This document shows positions 46,484-57,197 of a stretch of 64,000 bases of DNA, piece by piece. Within the stretch, counting starts at the first letter, position 1. Every line of letters starts with the position of its first letter. Below the pieces are notes generated by a model. The model saw nothing but the letters and a program-made list of their open reading frames with translations. It had not been told where the DNA came from and did no database searches. Source of the DNA: Melampsora larici-populina 98AG31 (lineage: Eukaryota; Basidiomycota; Pucciniomycetes; Pucciniales; Melampsoraceae); NCBI RefSeq assembly GCF_000204055.1, contig NW_006768808.1, forward strand, positions 1 through 64,000, written 5' to 3'. Made by a program: the position numbers and the translations under genes.

Positions 46484-46866
46484 TATTGATGAGATATATA
46501 ATTGAAAGTTTCTTGGAATTTAGTTTAGGGTTGGGGGTTTCTTTGAGATAAATTTTTAGAAGAAATTGATGATGGCAATGGTGTTGATGCATCACTGGGA
46601 TCATTGAGGTGCTGAACTCCTGGTGTAGGTGATGGGAAAATGGGTTTACTGTAGGGCATGGTATTGTGAAAAATATTGATGAGATATATATATAGAATTG
46701 AAGGTTTCTTGGAATTTATTTTACAAGTGGGTTGGGGGTTTCTTTGAGATATACTCTTAGAAGAAATTGGTAATGGTGTTGATTGTCACTGGGATCATTG
46801 GGGTGCTGAACTTGTTGGTTTATTTGATGGGAAAATGGTTTGACAGTTATATGGTATTGTAAAAAA
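46484..46866. repeat. Diverged tandem duplication, ~190 bp units
   Basis: 46484-46673 and 46674-46866 share order and wording (TATTGATGAGATATATA, GGGTTGGGGGTTTCTTTGAG, CACTGGGATCATTG, GATGGGAAAATGG) with many substitutions and small indels. This is an old tandem copy; function unknown. Confidence 0.7.
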
Positions 46867-47883
46867 GATTTGCACATTACAACACCAATATTTTGGGCAG
46901 AAAACCTGCAGGGATTACATTGTTTTCTTCACACATACTCAGAGGAAATGTGAAAAACTTTTCACAGTTTTTCACATCTCTCCCAATGCATCAATTTCCA
47001 CTGCCTCTGAGATATCTCATGCCTATAGCTTGGAAAGATCTATAGCTATCACTCCACATTTATCAATCTTAGTATCCTTTCTGCATCCATCCACTGCCCA
47101 AAGATTGTGATTAAGTGGACAGGACAACAAGTAGCATGTAATGGTAGGTAATGAAAGTTGTGTTGAGGTTTATAAGTAGAGCCTTACTTAAATAGTTGTT
47201 TCTTAGTCTAAATATGTGATAGTTTCTTTTAAGGACAGCACTATTTGGCGCCCGGTTGGATAATCCCCAAAGCCCGGTTTCTTCGGGGCTTTACCCGTGT
47301 TCTTTCACACACCCAAGCCCGTTCCAGCCAAATTTCCCGGGAGCCGCAGCCAAATCTGGGCTCAACATCATCTGACCAAACTTAACTAAGTCCCTCGTTA
47401 AGCTCAAGCCGCTCCAACGAGGGACTTAGACGCTATCTTGAAATCTTGGCATGAGATCAGCCGCTACTTTTTACCAAAATCTGCCAAACTCACTGTGCTC
47501 AAATCACACCAATCAAGTGCCTTTGTGTCTATAATAAAAAACACGGGCATCGTCTCTGCGGACATTTGGCCGCTCTTGGCTCTTCATTGGCTCAAATTGC
47601 ATAGAAGATGTCCCAAATAAATGATTTGGGGCCAATCACGGGGCTGTATATATCTAGAGAAGACTGCGGCGACCAAATGTCAATAATACTGACCAAAACT
47701 CCAGATTTGGGCTGAAAACCTCTTAAACTGCCCCAGCAAACTGCAGTTTGTGCTCTTTTGTGTTACACACGCGCCAAATTCAACAAGTTCCATCCACCAC
47801 TTTCATTGCACCACCACTATCTCGTTATAAACTGATGTTACGACAAAGCCAAAGCCTGAATCAAGATCAATTATTCTCCCAGA
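46867..47883. other. Region upstream of the helicase pseudogene
   Basis: No gene recognised. A 13-base inverted repeat (TAAGTCCCTCGTT at 47387-47399 against 47416-47428) forms a small hairpin and resembles the arm start of the 83-bp element at 35901. Confidence 0.4.
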
Positions 47884-49780
47884 ATGCTCCTAGACAATCC
47901 ATCACATTGTGACCCAAAACAGCTGCCTGCTTTCATTGATACTACCAAAGCCAGCCAAAACAATGCTGTCAACGATTTGTTTCAGACTCATTATGGATAT
48001 GAAGGTAAAACTCAGCAGCAACAATCAGCGGTGGACCTTCTCAATGGACACACGGTGTTTTTACTCGCCGGCACTGGTTTTGGCAAAAGCAGAGTTCCAG
48101 AAATTGTATATCCAGCCCACAATCATACAAATGACGCTCCAATCATTCTATGTATTAACCCCTTAGACTCACTCGGGGATGACCAGGTAAGCCCCCCAGT
48201 GATGTCATGCATTATTGATTGTTTCTTGTATACTTACGCGCCCATGAATCCAGGGTATTGAGAAAAAGTTAGTGGGCCTGCACGCAATAAATCTTAATGC
48301 GCCTAACTGCATGCAGGCAAACTTTGATTTGATTATCAAAGGGAAAGTCCGTTTTGTTTATGTGGTAATTACAATTCCTACGTCCGACGTCATGTATATG
48401 TAAGTGGCCCAGCTGATGGACTTAAATTACCTGTCACTTCTATGCCAGAGTCCAGAGGTTGCTTAGACTAGCAAACACTTTGACAAGATGTGGTGAGACT
48501 GGTGATTTCAAGACCAATTGATTCTCAACGTAGTCGACAAGGCCCATATGATATATGAATGGGGCCTCGTCGAGAGTGGCCAAGCAAAACGCCTTGCTAG
48601 TCATACACGCGTCCAGGACGGCGGCGTATTTAGACCGTCTTATGGTGAACTGGCTCGCCGGTTTCTATCCTCCGCCTCGGTGCCGCTCCTCCTGATGACG
48701 GCTACCTGCACGCCAATTCACATTCATGCAATCCTGGCCAATTTAAGCTAGACTTGAGAGACGTCCAATTTCCTCGCGCGGAACTCGCTCAACCTGAAAT
48801 TCAACTGATTCAAAGAACCTTCAAGCAACCGCTCAAGGCCTCTGTCCGCGGGATCTTTCCTCATCACACAATTATGCCAACCGAGGATCTAGTTCCCACC
48901 CTTATGTATGCTGGTACTCAAAACAGCATGTTGGAATATTTGGTCATGTTACACGCCTCACGAGGCCAACCTTCTCAAGCAGGCAACGCTCACTCCAACT
49001 TTGCATGCCGGTACCATGCAAACACTGGACCAAAGACCAAAGAGGACGCGGCGGCCACTGTTGTGGCAGGAGCTCTAGCAGTCATGTGTTGTACCTTGGC
49101 TCTCGGCCTAGGCCAAAATTGGAAGCGGGTACAAAGGGTAATAATTCTAGGTAGACAGAATCCATGCAATTTCATTCAGATGGCTGGCCGTTCTGGACGC
49201 GACAGAAGACGTGGCCTGGCAATTATCCTGGTGAAACATACACGGAGCAAAGGAAAGAACAGCATCACCAACTTTAAAACCCCATCAGTTATGACGGACG
49301 ACAACCGCATGGACGCTCTATCAATTACCCTGGTTTGTTTGAGGGTGGCGCTTGCCGTGGACCTCCAGTGAGTATTCCACTTTGTGGAACCTCACTGGAT
49401 GCTGTCATGTCACACATAGACTAATCATGTTTCACTGTGACAGTCATGGCTACATACCTCTCGATCCGGACGCGGAAGTGGTCTATGAGGAGACAAAACA
49501 CCAACTGGAGGCCAAAATGTCAGCATGTGATTGTTCCAACTGCCTGCCAGAGGAAGCCGAGGCCCTTTGGCTAGCGCAGTCTTTCCTGACCAATGGAAAC
49601 TTTGATGACACACTCACGATGGACAAGGGTGACCTACAAAAATTGGTTGAAGCCATGCCAGACCCTCCCCCCTTGCCTCATTTGGAGGGACGCATACTGT
49701 GGTTTGAGACACAGGTGATTGGATTGATCTTTGTTATAAAAAATGAGCCGACATGTTTTTACAAAATGGAAGGACGCTGA
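47884..49780 (+). pseudogene. RecQ-like DNA helicase pseudogene
   Basis: Coding blocks: 47884-48186 (Walker A in LLAGTGFGKSRVPE, then INPLDSLGDDQ), 48254-48364 (LVGLHAINLNA, VRFVYV) and 48449 onward. The third block has in-frame TAG, TGA and TGA codons before FQDQLILNVV. The Walker B box reads VDKAHMIYEWGLV, with Lys where DEAH helicases have Glu. LLLMTATCTPIH is the SAT-like motif III. The helicase C part has RVIILGRQNPCNFIQMAGR and GRDRRRGLAII. A frame change lies near 48750. The pattern is that of the RecQ-like helicases common as dispersed copies in rust genomes. Non-functional. Confidence 0.78.
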
Positions 49781-50312
49781 GAGGTACCTAAAGGATGGTG
49801 ATTATGTGCTATTCACCTGAAAACCATCCCTGCACAAGAGTATGAGGAAGTCAAATTGTGTGCTCTCTCTTGCGAGATGTGTAGCGTTTGATGTCAACCA
49901 AATGCCTTCACTTACAGTCTCACTTTGTATCAAGTTGATGTCTTATTCTACACTCTGACTCAACTTATCCAAAACTGTAAGGCTTGGTTCTGTACTCAGT
50001 ACCCATGTCATCTAAGCTGATGAGAATTATTGTAAACCTCCCACTCAACCCCTATCTAGCCATCATATAATGTATGCTGACAGATTTTATCTTGTTTTAT
50101 AAACTACTTTTTAAGCTTTGACAGAGACAAAATGAACTTGCACATTTCACAGTCCAACAATACTCGCACCAAACTTGCTCAAATTGCTTGGGTCCCTTGT
50201 AATATTGTCTCACCTCAAGCAAACAAGCCACTCATGGGGGCTTTGCCATTAAGCTAAGCTAGAGGTGAAGTGTGGACTGAATTACTGTCACAACATGTGT
50301 CACTGGTAAGTG
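49781..50312. other. Region between helicase pseudogene and copia element
   Basis: No gene recognised. Confidence 0.35.
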
Positions 50313-50317
50313 AGTCT

Positions 50318-51032
50318 TGTTAGAGTACAATGATATCAAACACATCAAAACTATATTAAAAGTACATTACTCAAACCATATTACTCAAACTACATTACTT
50401 CAAACTGAATCACACTAAATCAAAATCAAATACAGAACTTCAAACCTAATTCAATCATACAACAAACCTAATATATTATCATCACTGTATCACATTTAAA
50501 ACTCACCGTCACTCTGTACACGCCACTTCTCCTCATCAGTTCACTGAGGACTAGTTGGCGTGTGAGTGTTTTCTCTTCCATAATACTCAAACACAATATC
50601 ATGATTCTTAATGTTTCTTTCTTACTATTGTTGTCCAGATTGCTGTTCCAATACTTTTGTTCCTTTTTCCACCTTTTGTATAGGTGTGTTATTTGTTGTC
50701 TCCAGTGTTCAGAGCTGGTTAGACTAAGCCCAATTCCTGGCTTCTATTAAGGTCAGACTTCTTATTTAAATGAATGTAATGAATATTATCAGTTCACTGA
50801 GGACTAGTTGGCGTATTGCTGTTCCAATACTTTTGTTCCTTTTTCCACCTTTTGTATAGGTGTGTTATTTGTTGTCTCCAGTGTTCAGAGCTGGTTAGAC
50901 TAAGCCCGATTCCTGGCTTCTATTAAGGTGTGTTATTTGTTGTCTCCAGTGTTCAGAGCTGGTTAGACTAAGCCCGATTCCTGGCTTCTATTAAGACTTC
51001 CTTGGAGTCTTGAGTTTCAATAGATTCTTTCA
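50318..51032 (+). repeat. 5' LTR
   Basis: 715 bp. Internally, GTTCAGAGCTGGTTAGACTA occurs three times (from about 50706, 50884 and 50951), and TGCTGTTCCAATACTTTTGT occurs twice, so the LTR itself contains tandem expansions. Confidence 0.95.
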
Positions 51033-51050
51033 TGGTGGCAAGAGCGAACT
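51033..51050 (+). promoter_or_regulatory. Putative tRNA primer-binding site
   Basis: TGGTGGCAAGAGCGAACT directly follows the 5' LTR. The TGG start is usual for tRNA-primed LTR elements; the tRNA is not determined. Confidence 0.55.
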
Positions 51051-51069
51051 CAAACTCTCTCAATATTTT

Positions 51070-52689
51070 ATGTCATCGCCTATAGCTGCATCTTCTCCCA
51101 TCACCTCCTCTTCCGATCCTGACAAACAAGTGCTCGATCAAACATCGGAAGACGAAACTCTGGAACAACAATCTGATTCCTCAACCCACTCTGCTACTTA
51201 CAATCAGACTGTTTTACCAACATCACAAAACAACCCTAGATCATCCCTAATCATGAGCTCTCAAGCCCCTCAACAACCCACTTCTCAGAAAGATTTTGCT
51301 GTCATCCTGAATCATAATTTAAGCAAATTACAAGCAACAGTTATCTTAGGGAAGAACAATTATAATCACTGGGCTCTTGGAATTAGAAGATCCCTCAGAA
51401 CATTATGTCTCGACACTTATCTTACCTCGCCCAACAAATCACCTGAAATTTCTGATGAAGAACATCTTGCAAATAAGGAGTGTATAACTAATTACCTACT
51501 TAATCGCATGGATACTTCAAATTCAGCTTATGTAGAATCTAAGCTTCAAGTTAGAAAAGAAGGCGAAGTAGATCTGGAGTATGAACCATCAAAACTTTGG
51601 ACTATTGTTAGAAATAACAAAGCCCCAATATCTGAGGCAGCCCAATTTCAACTAGATAACGATCTTGATGATTTTCGACAAGACAATCGCACTACTTTAG
51701 AAACTCATCTCGCGAAATTTAGGGAAATGAAGGATGAATTGATGTTAGCCGGAGGAGATCTTACCGATGGACAGATTGCTCGTAGACTTATCAAATCGCT
51801 TCACCCGGACAATCAAATGATATTATCAAACGTGTTTGATATGGTCAAGCCTCTTACTTATGATGGAGTAGAACAGTATATTCTATTGAAAGAAAAGGAA
51901 ATCAGAAACTTACCTCAGTTTGCCAACTTATATAAAAATCAATCCTTCCATCCCGGTGCTCATTCTGTGAATCGAAGTAACAATCATAATCGCAACAACC
52001 AATTTACACGACCCAAATGCTCAGCTGATCGGTGTGTATGTAAATATGGTAGAGATGAATGCTTCGAAAACCCTAAGAATCAAGATAAGAAGATCAAGTG
52101 GCAGAAGGAGTTAGTAAAGAAAGGGAGATGGAGAGGTCAAGTTCCAAATCACCTACAATCTAGCAGTCAGTCGAAAACCTTTCAACACCGAAATTCATCA
52201 AATGTTCAACAAGACACCGATAATGATCAAGACCTTGATGAATTGACTGATGCGATGAACTCGATGAATGTATCAACGGATGATAGCCAACCATCAGTCT
52301 TCCACATTGATTACTTCTGTAGCAACAAGGCTGTACAAGCCAAAATTCCGAGTAATTCTTTCGGATTGGCTGACACAGGTTCATCACACCATATGTTTAA
52401 TGATTTGAAACACTTTGATCAGAGATCACTCACTCCGAATCCGGATCCCAGCAAGAGGCTTAACTTAGCCGGTGGTAATGATACACTCGAGATTCAAAAA
52501 ATCGGAACTGCTTATTTGTTAGATGTTGATGGGAATGTGATGAAATTTGAGAATTCACTTTATGTACCTCACCTCAATAAGAACTTAATCGCTGCCGGTG
52601 CACTCATCAAGAAAGGTGTTGTCCCAACCGTTCATCAAACCAAACCTCACATTTTCACCTTAAATCTTGGCAAGAAGATACTATTTTGA
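51070..52689 (+). CDS. Copia Gag-protease portion
   Basis: Starts at ATG 51070 (MSSPIAASSP); the frame is open back into the LTR but without another ATG. The Gag core includes LGKNNYNHWALGIRRSL, followed by LDDFRQDN and REMKDELMLAGG, the retrotransposon-Gag (UBN2/DUF4219-like) pattern. A cysteine-rich stretch (CSADRCVCKYGRDEC) stands in place of a classic CCHC knuckle. The protease motif is GLADTGSSHHMF with its catalytic Asp. The frame ends in TGA at 52687-52689, after GKKILF, and is open again in the same frame immediately after. Confidence 0.9.
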   Translation: MSSPIAASSPITSSSDPDKQVLDQTSEDETLEQQSDSSTHSATYNQTVLPTSQNNPRSSLIMSSQAPQQPTSQKDFAVILNHNLSKLQATVILGKNNYNHWALGIRRSLRTLCLDTYLTSPNKSPEISDEEHLANKECITNYLLNRMDTSNSAYVESKLQVRKEGEVDLEYEPSKLWTIVRNNKAPISEAAQFQLDNDLDDFRQDNRTTLETHLAKFREMKDELMLAGGDLTDGQIARRLIKSLHPDNQMILSNVFDMVKPLTYDGVEQYILLKEKEIRNLPQFANLYKNQSFHPGAHSVNRSNNHNRNNQFTRPKCSADRCVCKYGRDECFENPKNQDKKIKWQKELVKKGRWRGQVPNHLQSSSQSKTFQHRNSSNVQQDTDNDQDLDELTDAMNSMNVSTDDSQPSVFHIDYFCSNKAVQAKIPSNSFGLADTGSSHHMFNDLKHFDQRSLTPNPDPSKRLNLAGGNDTLEIQKIGTAYLLDVDGNVMKFENSLYVPHLNKNLIAAGALIKKGVVPTVHQTKPHIFTLNLGKKILF

Positions 52690-55600
52690 GGATTTTTCTC
52701 TGGGAATCTCATGATCGTCAAGTTGATCGAATGTCCGGTACGTCAAATTCCTTCCCAACCATCATCATCAACAACAGTTACTCCATCTGATAGTTTAATC
52801 AACCTTCATCATTGGTTAGGCCACCCTAATTTCGGCTACCTTCAAAGGATGATCAAGGAAAAGATTGTTGATGGAATCTCAGATGATTGTGATTTAACTA
52901 AACCTGTTGATTGTATTGCTTGTATAAAGTCAAAGAGTGAAAGACCCCCATTCTCCCATACCAGACCTCGTGCTACCAACAAGTTAGAAAATGTACACGT
53001 AGATTTAAGCGGGATTGTAAGAGGCTATGTCAGTGGTGGTTATCTATACTATATACTTTTCACCGACGACTTGACTGGGATGCGATTTGTTTATTTCTTG
53101 AAATCTAAAGACAAAACGTCAGTTTTTAACGCTCTATGTGCATTCATAGCCTTCGCCGAACGCCAAAGTGAGAAAACCGTCAAATGTTTCACTCTCGATC
53201 AAGGATCTGAGTTTTTCAACAACTTATTTGTGCCATACTGCCGGGAACACGGTATTTGGTTGCATGAAACCGCTGCCTACACACCAGAACAGAATGGAGT
53301 ATCGGAAAGAGCAAACAAAACAGTTACCTATAAGGCACGAGCTCTATTACAACACTCAAATTTACCTCCAAGTTTTTGTTTTGAGGCTGTAAACACCACC
53401 ATATACCTTGACAACCAAACGATATCTCAATCATACAACAAAGGATCAATAACACCATTTGAAGGATGGTATGGTAGAAAGCCTTCCATATCACATCTTC
53501 GAACCTTTGGTTGTGGTGTTGAGTATATCATCCGAAAAAGCTTACAAGATGGTAAATTTCACCCAATAACCAGAACCGGGGTGCTTCTTGGTTTTGCTAC
53601 CGATAACTTCAACTACCGACTATACGATCTTGAATCTAAGAAGATCGTTACATCTCGCGATGTTAAATTCCGCGAAGATTTCTTTCCTTTTCGAAAATCA
53701 ATCAAGTTTAACTATGAAAACCTTTTCTCAAAAGAAGAATTATCACAACTTGAAGAGTCCGATCCTCGTTTTGAACCAGTCATCAATTTAGATGATGACA
53801 ATTATCCACTTATAACAACTCACCGTACACCTGCTATCAATCCAAGTGTCATCCAGGAGTCTGAACCTCCTGTTGATGACCAAGGATCAGCTGTACCGGA
53901 AGAACCCGAAATACCTATGGAAGCTAATAAGGAGTCTGAACCTCCTTTGGAAGCGACTCCAGATGGTATCGATCGACCGAAATCTGAGCAACCTAGCATC
54001 AGACGCTCTACAAGGGAACATAGAGCGCCTGATAGATATACTCCATCATCTAACCACACATTCTGGGCCGATATCAATGCTTTCATCGCGGCGGATGATC
54101 TGGATGCCTATGCATTTGCAACGACCCCGACGGTACGCTTAATTAATGAGCCAAAGACTTATAAGCAAGCCATCAAGTCTAAAGAAAAAGATCAATGGAT
54201 TGAAGCGATGAATAAAGAAATCGCATCAATTGATAAACGGAAAGTTTGGACTGTTGTGAAACGCCCTAAGGACAGAGCTGTCGTAGGCGGCCGTTGGGTT
54301 TATCGAGTCAAACCCAATTTAGATGGAACCATTGCCAAATTTAAAGCACAATACGTAGCGAAAGGTTTCTCTCAGGTACCAGGGATCGATTATCATGAAA
54401 CGTATTCACCAACCGGCAAACCTGCTTCACTACGAGCCCTTGTAGGGGTATCTGCTCTCAATGGATGGCCTATCCACTCAATGGATGCTATCTGTGCCTT
54501 TTTGAACAATCAATTAGATTATGAAATATATATGGAACTACCCGATAATCTTAAAGCATTATATGATGAAGATATGGTAGCATGCCTTGCAAGAACAATC
54601 TATGGCCTCAAACAATCAGCTAAGTACTGGAGTGATGATGTCGCTGAATTCCTATTATCAATTGGCTTCAAACATTCAGAAGCGGATTCATGTGTTTTTA
54701 TACAAATTTCCAACGATGGGTCTAAATTCACAGCCATGTATATACACGTGGATGATATGGCTATCACTGGTAATGAAATCGCACACATCAAGACCCTGAT
54801 CTCTCAGCGCTGGGAAATGGAGGACCTCGGAATATCACACTGTATTGTAGGAATTCAAATAGCTCGCATCTCTGAATTTTCATACGCTATTGGACAACCT
54901 GCCATGGTAGAAAGCATCCTAGAACGCTTTGGCATGTCCCAGTGCAAGCCAGCAAGCACTCCACTTCCAGCAGAAATGAAACTAACTCGAGCTACCGACT
55001 ACGAGGCCCAAGATTTCAGCCAACAAAATTTACCTTACCGTAACGGAGTCGGATCATTGATGTATTTATCCCAATGTAGCAGGCCCGACATAGCTTACGC
55101 CGTTGGTGTGCTTTCTCAACACCTCGACAAACCATCAAAGGCTCACTGGAACGCATTTATTCACGTTCTTCGTTATCTACGTGGTACGACTCACCTATTT
55201 ATTGAATACAATGGTGATAGTAAAGGATTATCAGGAAACCAATCGTGGGACTGTCCTTACGGATTCTCTGATGCAGACTGGGCTGGTAATAAAGACAACC
55301 GGCGATCAACTACAGGCTACATTTTTAAGTTTCTCGGTGGAGCAATCAGTTGGAAAAGTAGACTGCAACCAACTGTTGCACTCTCAAGCACCGAAGCCGA
55401 ATACCGTGCCACAACGGAGGCAGGACAAGAGGCAACGTGGTTACAATCTCTCTTGATTTCTTTTGGATTTTCTATCACTGAACCGACACGCCTTCACTGC
55501 GACAACCTCGGCGCAATTCACCTCACATCTAAGACAATTTTCCATGCACGAACGAAACACATTGAAATTCAATATCATTGGATTAGAGAGCTGGTCAAAC

Positions 55601-55734
55601 GCGGTACCGTAGAGTTGCGCCACTGCCAATCACACCGCATGATTGCTGATGTTCTCACAAAACCTCTTGGCAAGGCACCGTTCCAATGGTTGCGTAAGGC
55701 TATTGGGTTACATCATCGGGAGTCAACAACATGA
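52690..55734 (+). CDS. Copia integrase, reverse transcriptase and RNase H portion
   Basis: Open in the same frame as the Gag part from 52690; the first ATG is 52711. The integrase zinc module is LHHWLGHPNFGYL followed by CIACIKSKSERPPF. The integrase catalytic residues are in HVDLSGI, LDQGSEFF and PEQNGVSERANKT. The RT carries KPNLDGTIAKFKAQYVAKGF, SMDAICAFLN, ARTIYGLKQSAKYW and the catalytic YIHVDDMAIT. RNase H carries FSDADWAGNKDNRRSTTGYI, SSTEAEYRA and the HARTKHIEIQYHWIRE block. It ends at 55732-55734. No other break is seen. A stop just upstream means translation would need readthrough or a fresh start. Confidence 0.93.
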   Translation, partial: GFFSGNLMIVKLIECPVRQIPSQPSSSTTVTPSDSLINLHHWLGHPNFGYLQRMIKEKIVDGISDDCDLTKPVDCIACIKSKSERPPFSHTRPRATNKLENVHVDLSGIVRGYVSGGYLYYILFTDDLTGMRFVYFLKSKDKTSVFNALCAFIAFAERQSEKTVKCFTLDQGSEFFNNLFVPYCREHGIWLHETAAYTPEQNGVSERANKTVTYKARALLQHSNLPPSFCFEAVNTTIYLDNQTISQSYNKGSITPFEGWYGRKPSISHLRTFGCGVEYIIRKSLQDGKFHPITRTGVLLGFATDNFNYRLYDLESKKIVTSRDVKFREDFFPFRKSIKFNYENLFSKEELSQLEESDPRFEPVINLDDDNYPLITTHRTPAINPSVIQESEPPVDDQGSAVPEEPEIPMEANKESEPPLEATPDGIDRPKSEQPSIRRSTREHRAPDRYTPSSNHTFWADINAFIAADDLDAYAFATTPTVRLINEPKTYKQAIKSKEKDQWIEAMNKEIASIDKRKVWTVVKRPKDRAVVGGRWVYRVKPNLDGTIAKFKAQYVAKGFSQVPGIDYHETYSPTGKPASLRALVGVSALNGWPIHSMDAICAFLNNQLDYEIYMELPDNLKALYDEDMVACLARTIYGLKQSAKYWSDDVAEFLLSIGFKHSEADSCVFIQISNDGSKFTAMYIHVDDMAITGNEIAHIKTLISQRWEMEDLGISHCIVGIQIARISEFSYAIGQPAMVESILERFGMSQCKPASTPLPAEMKLTRATDYEAQDFSQQNLPYRNGVGSLMYLSQCSRPDIAYAVGVLSQHLDKPSKAHWNAFIHVLRYLRGTTHLFIEYNGDSKGLSGNQSWDCPYGFSDADWAGNKDNRRSTTGYIFKFLGGAISWKSRLQPTVALSSTEAEYRATTEAGQEATWLQSLLISFGFSITEPTRLHCDNLGAIHLTSKTIFHARTKHIEIQYHWIRELVKRGTVELRHCQSHRMIADVLTKPLGKAPFQWLRKAIGLHHRESTT

Positions 55735-55895
55735 ATATCCTCACTTAACTTGATTCATTTTATTCTATCCTTTTAAGCTTATCTATTTCATATTTTTTTC
55801 TTTCTTCCTTTCTTTCTTATTTTTTTTTAAGTTTCTATTTTATCTCATTGTTTTAAATCTTTTTCTCTGTTTTTCTACTATGTTTTGATGTGCTT

Positions 55896-55904
55896 GAGGG
55901 GGTG
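55896..55904 (+). promoter_or_regulatory. Polypurine tract of the copia element
   Basis: GAGGGGGTG immediately before the 3' LTR, the expected place for plus-strand priming. Confidence 0.75.
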
Positions 55905-56619
55905 TGTTAGAGTACAATGATATCAAACACATCAAAACTATATTAAAAGTACATTACTCAAACCATATTACTCAAACTACATTACTTCAAACTGAATCAC
56001 ACTAAATCAAAATCAAATACAGAACTTCAAACCTAATTCAATCATACAACAAACCTAATATATTATCATCACTGTATCACATTTAAAACTCACCGTCACT
56101 CTGTACACGCCACTTCTCCTCATCAGTTCACTGAGGACTAGTTGGCATGTGAGTGTTTTCTCTTCCATAATACTCAAACACAATATCATGATTCTTAATG
56201 TTTCTTTCTTACTATTGTTGTCCAGATTGCTGTTCCAATACTTTTGTTCCTTTTTCCACCTTTTGTATAGGTGTGTTATTTGTTGTCTCCAGTGTTCAGA
56301 GCTGGTTAGACTAAGCCCAATTCCTGGCTTCTATTAAGGTCAGACTTCTTATTTAAATGAATGTAATGAATATTATCAGTTCACTGAGGACTAGTTGGCG
56401 TATTGCTGTTCCAATACTTTTGTTCCTTTTTCCACCTTTTGTATAGGTGTGTTATTTGTTGTCTCCAGTGTTCAGAGCTGGTTAGACTAAGCCCGATTCC
56501 TGGCTTCTATTAAGGTGTGTTATTTGTTGTCTCCAGTGTTCAGAGCTGGTTAGACTAAGCCCGATTCCTGGCTTCTATTAAGACTTCCTTGGAGTCTTGA
56601 GTTTCAATAGATTCTTTCA
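55905..56619 (+). repeat. 3' LTR
   Basis: 715 bp, identical to the 5' LTR apart from one base that I can see. Followed by the AGTCT duplication. Confidence 0.95.
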
Positions 56620-56624
56620 AGTCT

Positions 56625-57197
56625 TTCACTGGCTGTGAAACGGAGGGGGTGGTGAGGCTACCAAGGGGGGTGTGGGGATACTGGGATCCATAATTTATTC
56701 AAAGATGCAATGATTACTGCTGCTACATCTGCTACATCTACAATTGTAGAAGAATTGGTTGGATATTTTGTGAAGATTGGTAATAAGGAATGTTTTGTTG
56801 CCTTATCAATCACAAGCATCAAGGGATCAGAGAGACACAACTGAATTGAACAACTCAAACACCAAGTGAAAGAATTATCAGTCAAGTTAGCAAAAGCATC
56901 AGAAGATGATGAAGGGTTCAGACAAGGAACGCCGTTTGGACCTCTGTCTACAGGGTGGAGTGTGAGCAGGCGTAAGTAGCGTAAGGTACATAATGACTTA
57001 ACCATTATGTACACGAACCATCTGAGTTGAGAGATTTCCAATACAGGAAATCTTCAAGCTTCCAGATCGCTACCTTATCGCAAGAGCTCAAACTCAAAAC
57101 TTTGATCATTATCAAATTTTAAACATCTCATCGACATCAAAGTATTCAAGATTTGAGACTAGTAGTAGAACAAAACCTTGCGAAAAGAAGAATTACA
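56625..57197. other. Region before the DIRS-order element's first ORF
   Basis: No gene recognised. Contains a short inverted repeat GTACATAATG...CATTATGTAC near 56987-57012. The 5' end of the DIRS-order element must lie in or near this stretch, but I found no repeat shared with the 3' flank. Confidence 0.35.

Larger units (their letters stand above)
50318..56619 (+). mobile_element. Complete Ty1/copia LTR retrotransposon, TSD AGTCT
   Basis: 6,302 bp. Two 715-bp LTRs (50318-51032 and 55905-56619) start TGTTAGAGTAC and end TTTCA. I see one difference between them (GGCGTGTGAG against GGCATGTGAG). AGTCT is duplicated at 50313-50317 and 56620-56624. A primer-binding-like site follows the first LTR and a purine tract precedes the second. 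Domain order Gag, protease, integrase, RT, RNase H is the copia order. A single in-frame TGA interrupts the polyprotein. Confidence 0.95.

Noticed and set aside
56625..57150. Split direct repeat at the 5' end of the larger DIRS-order element
   Set aside because: I found no repeat shared between this flank and 63016-63350, so the termini remain unresolved.
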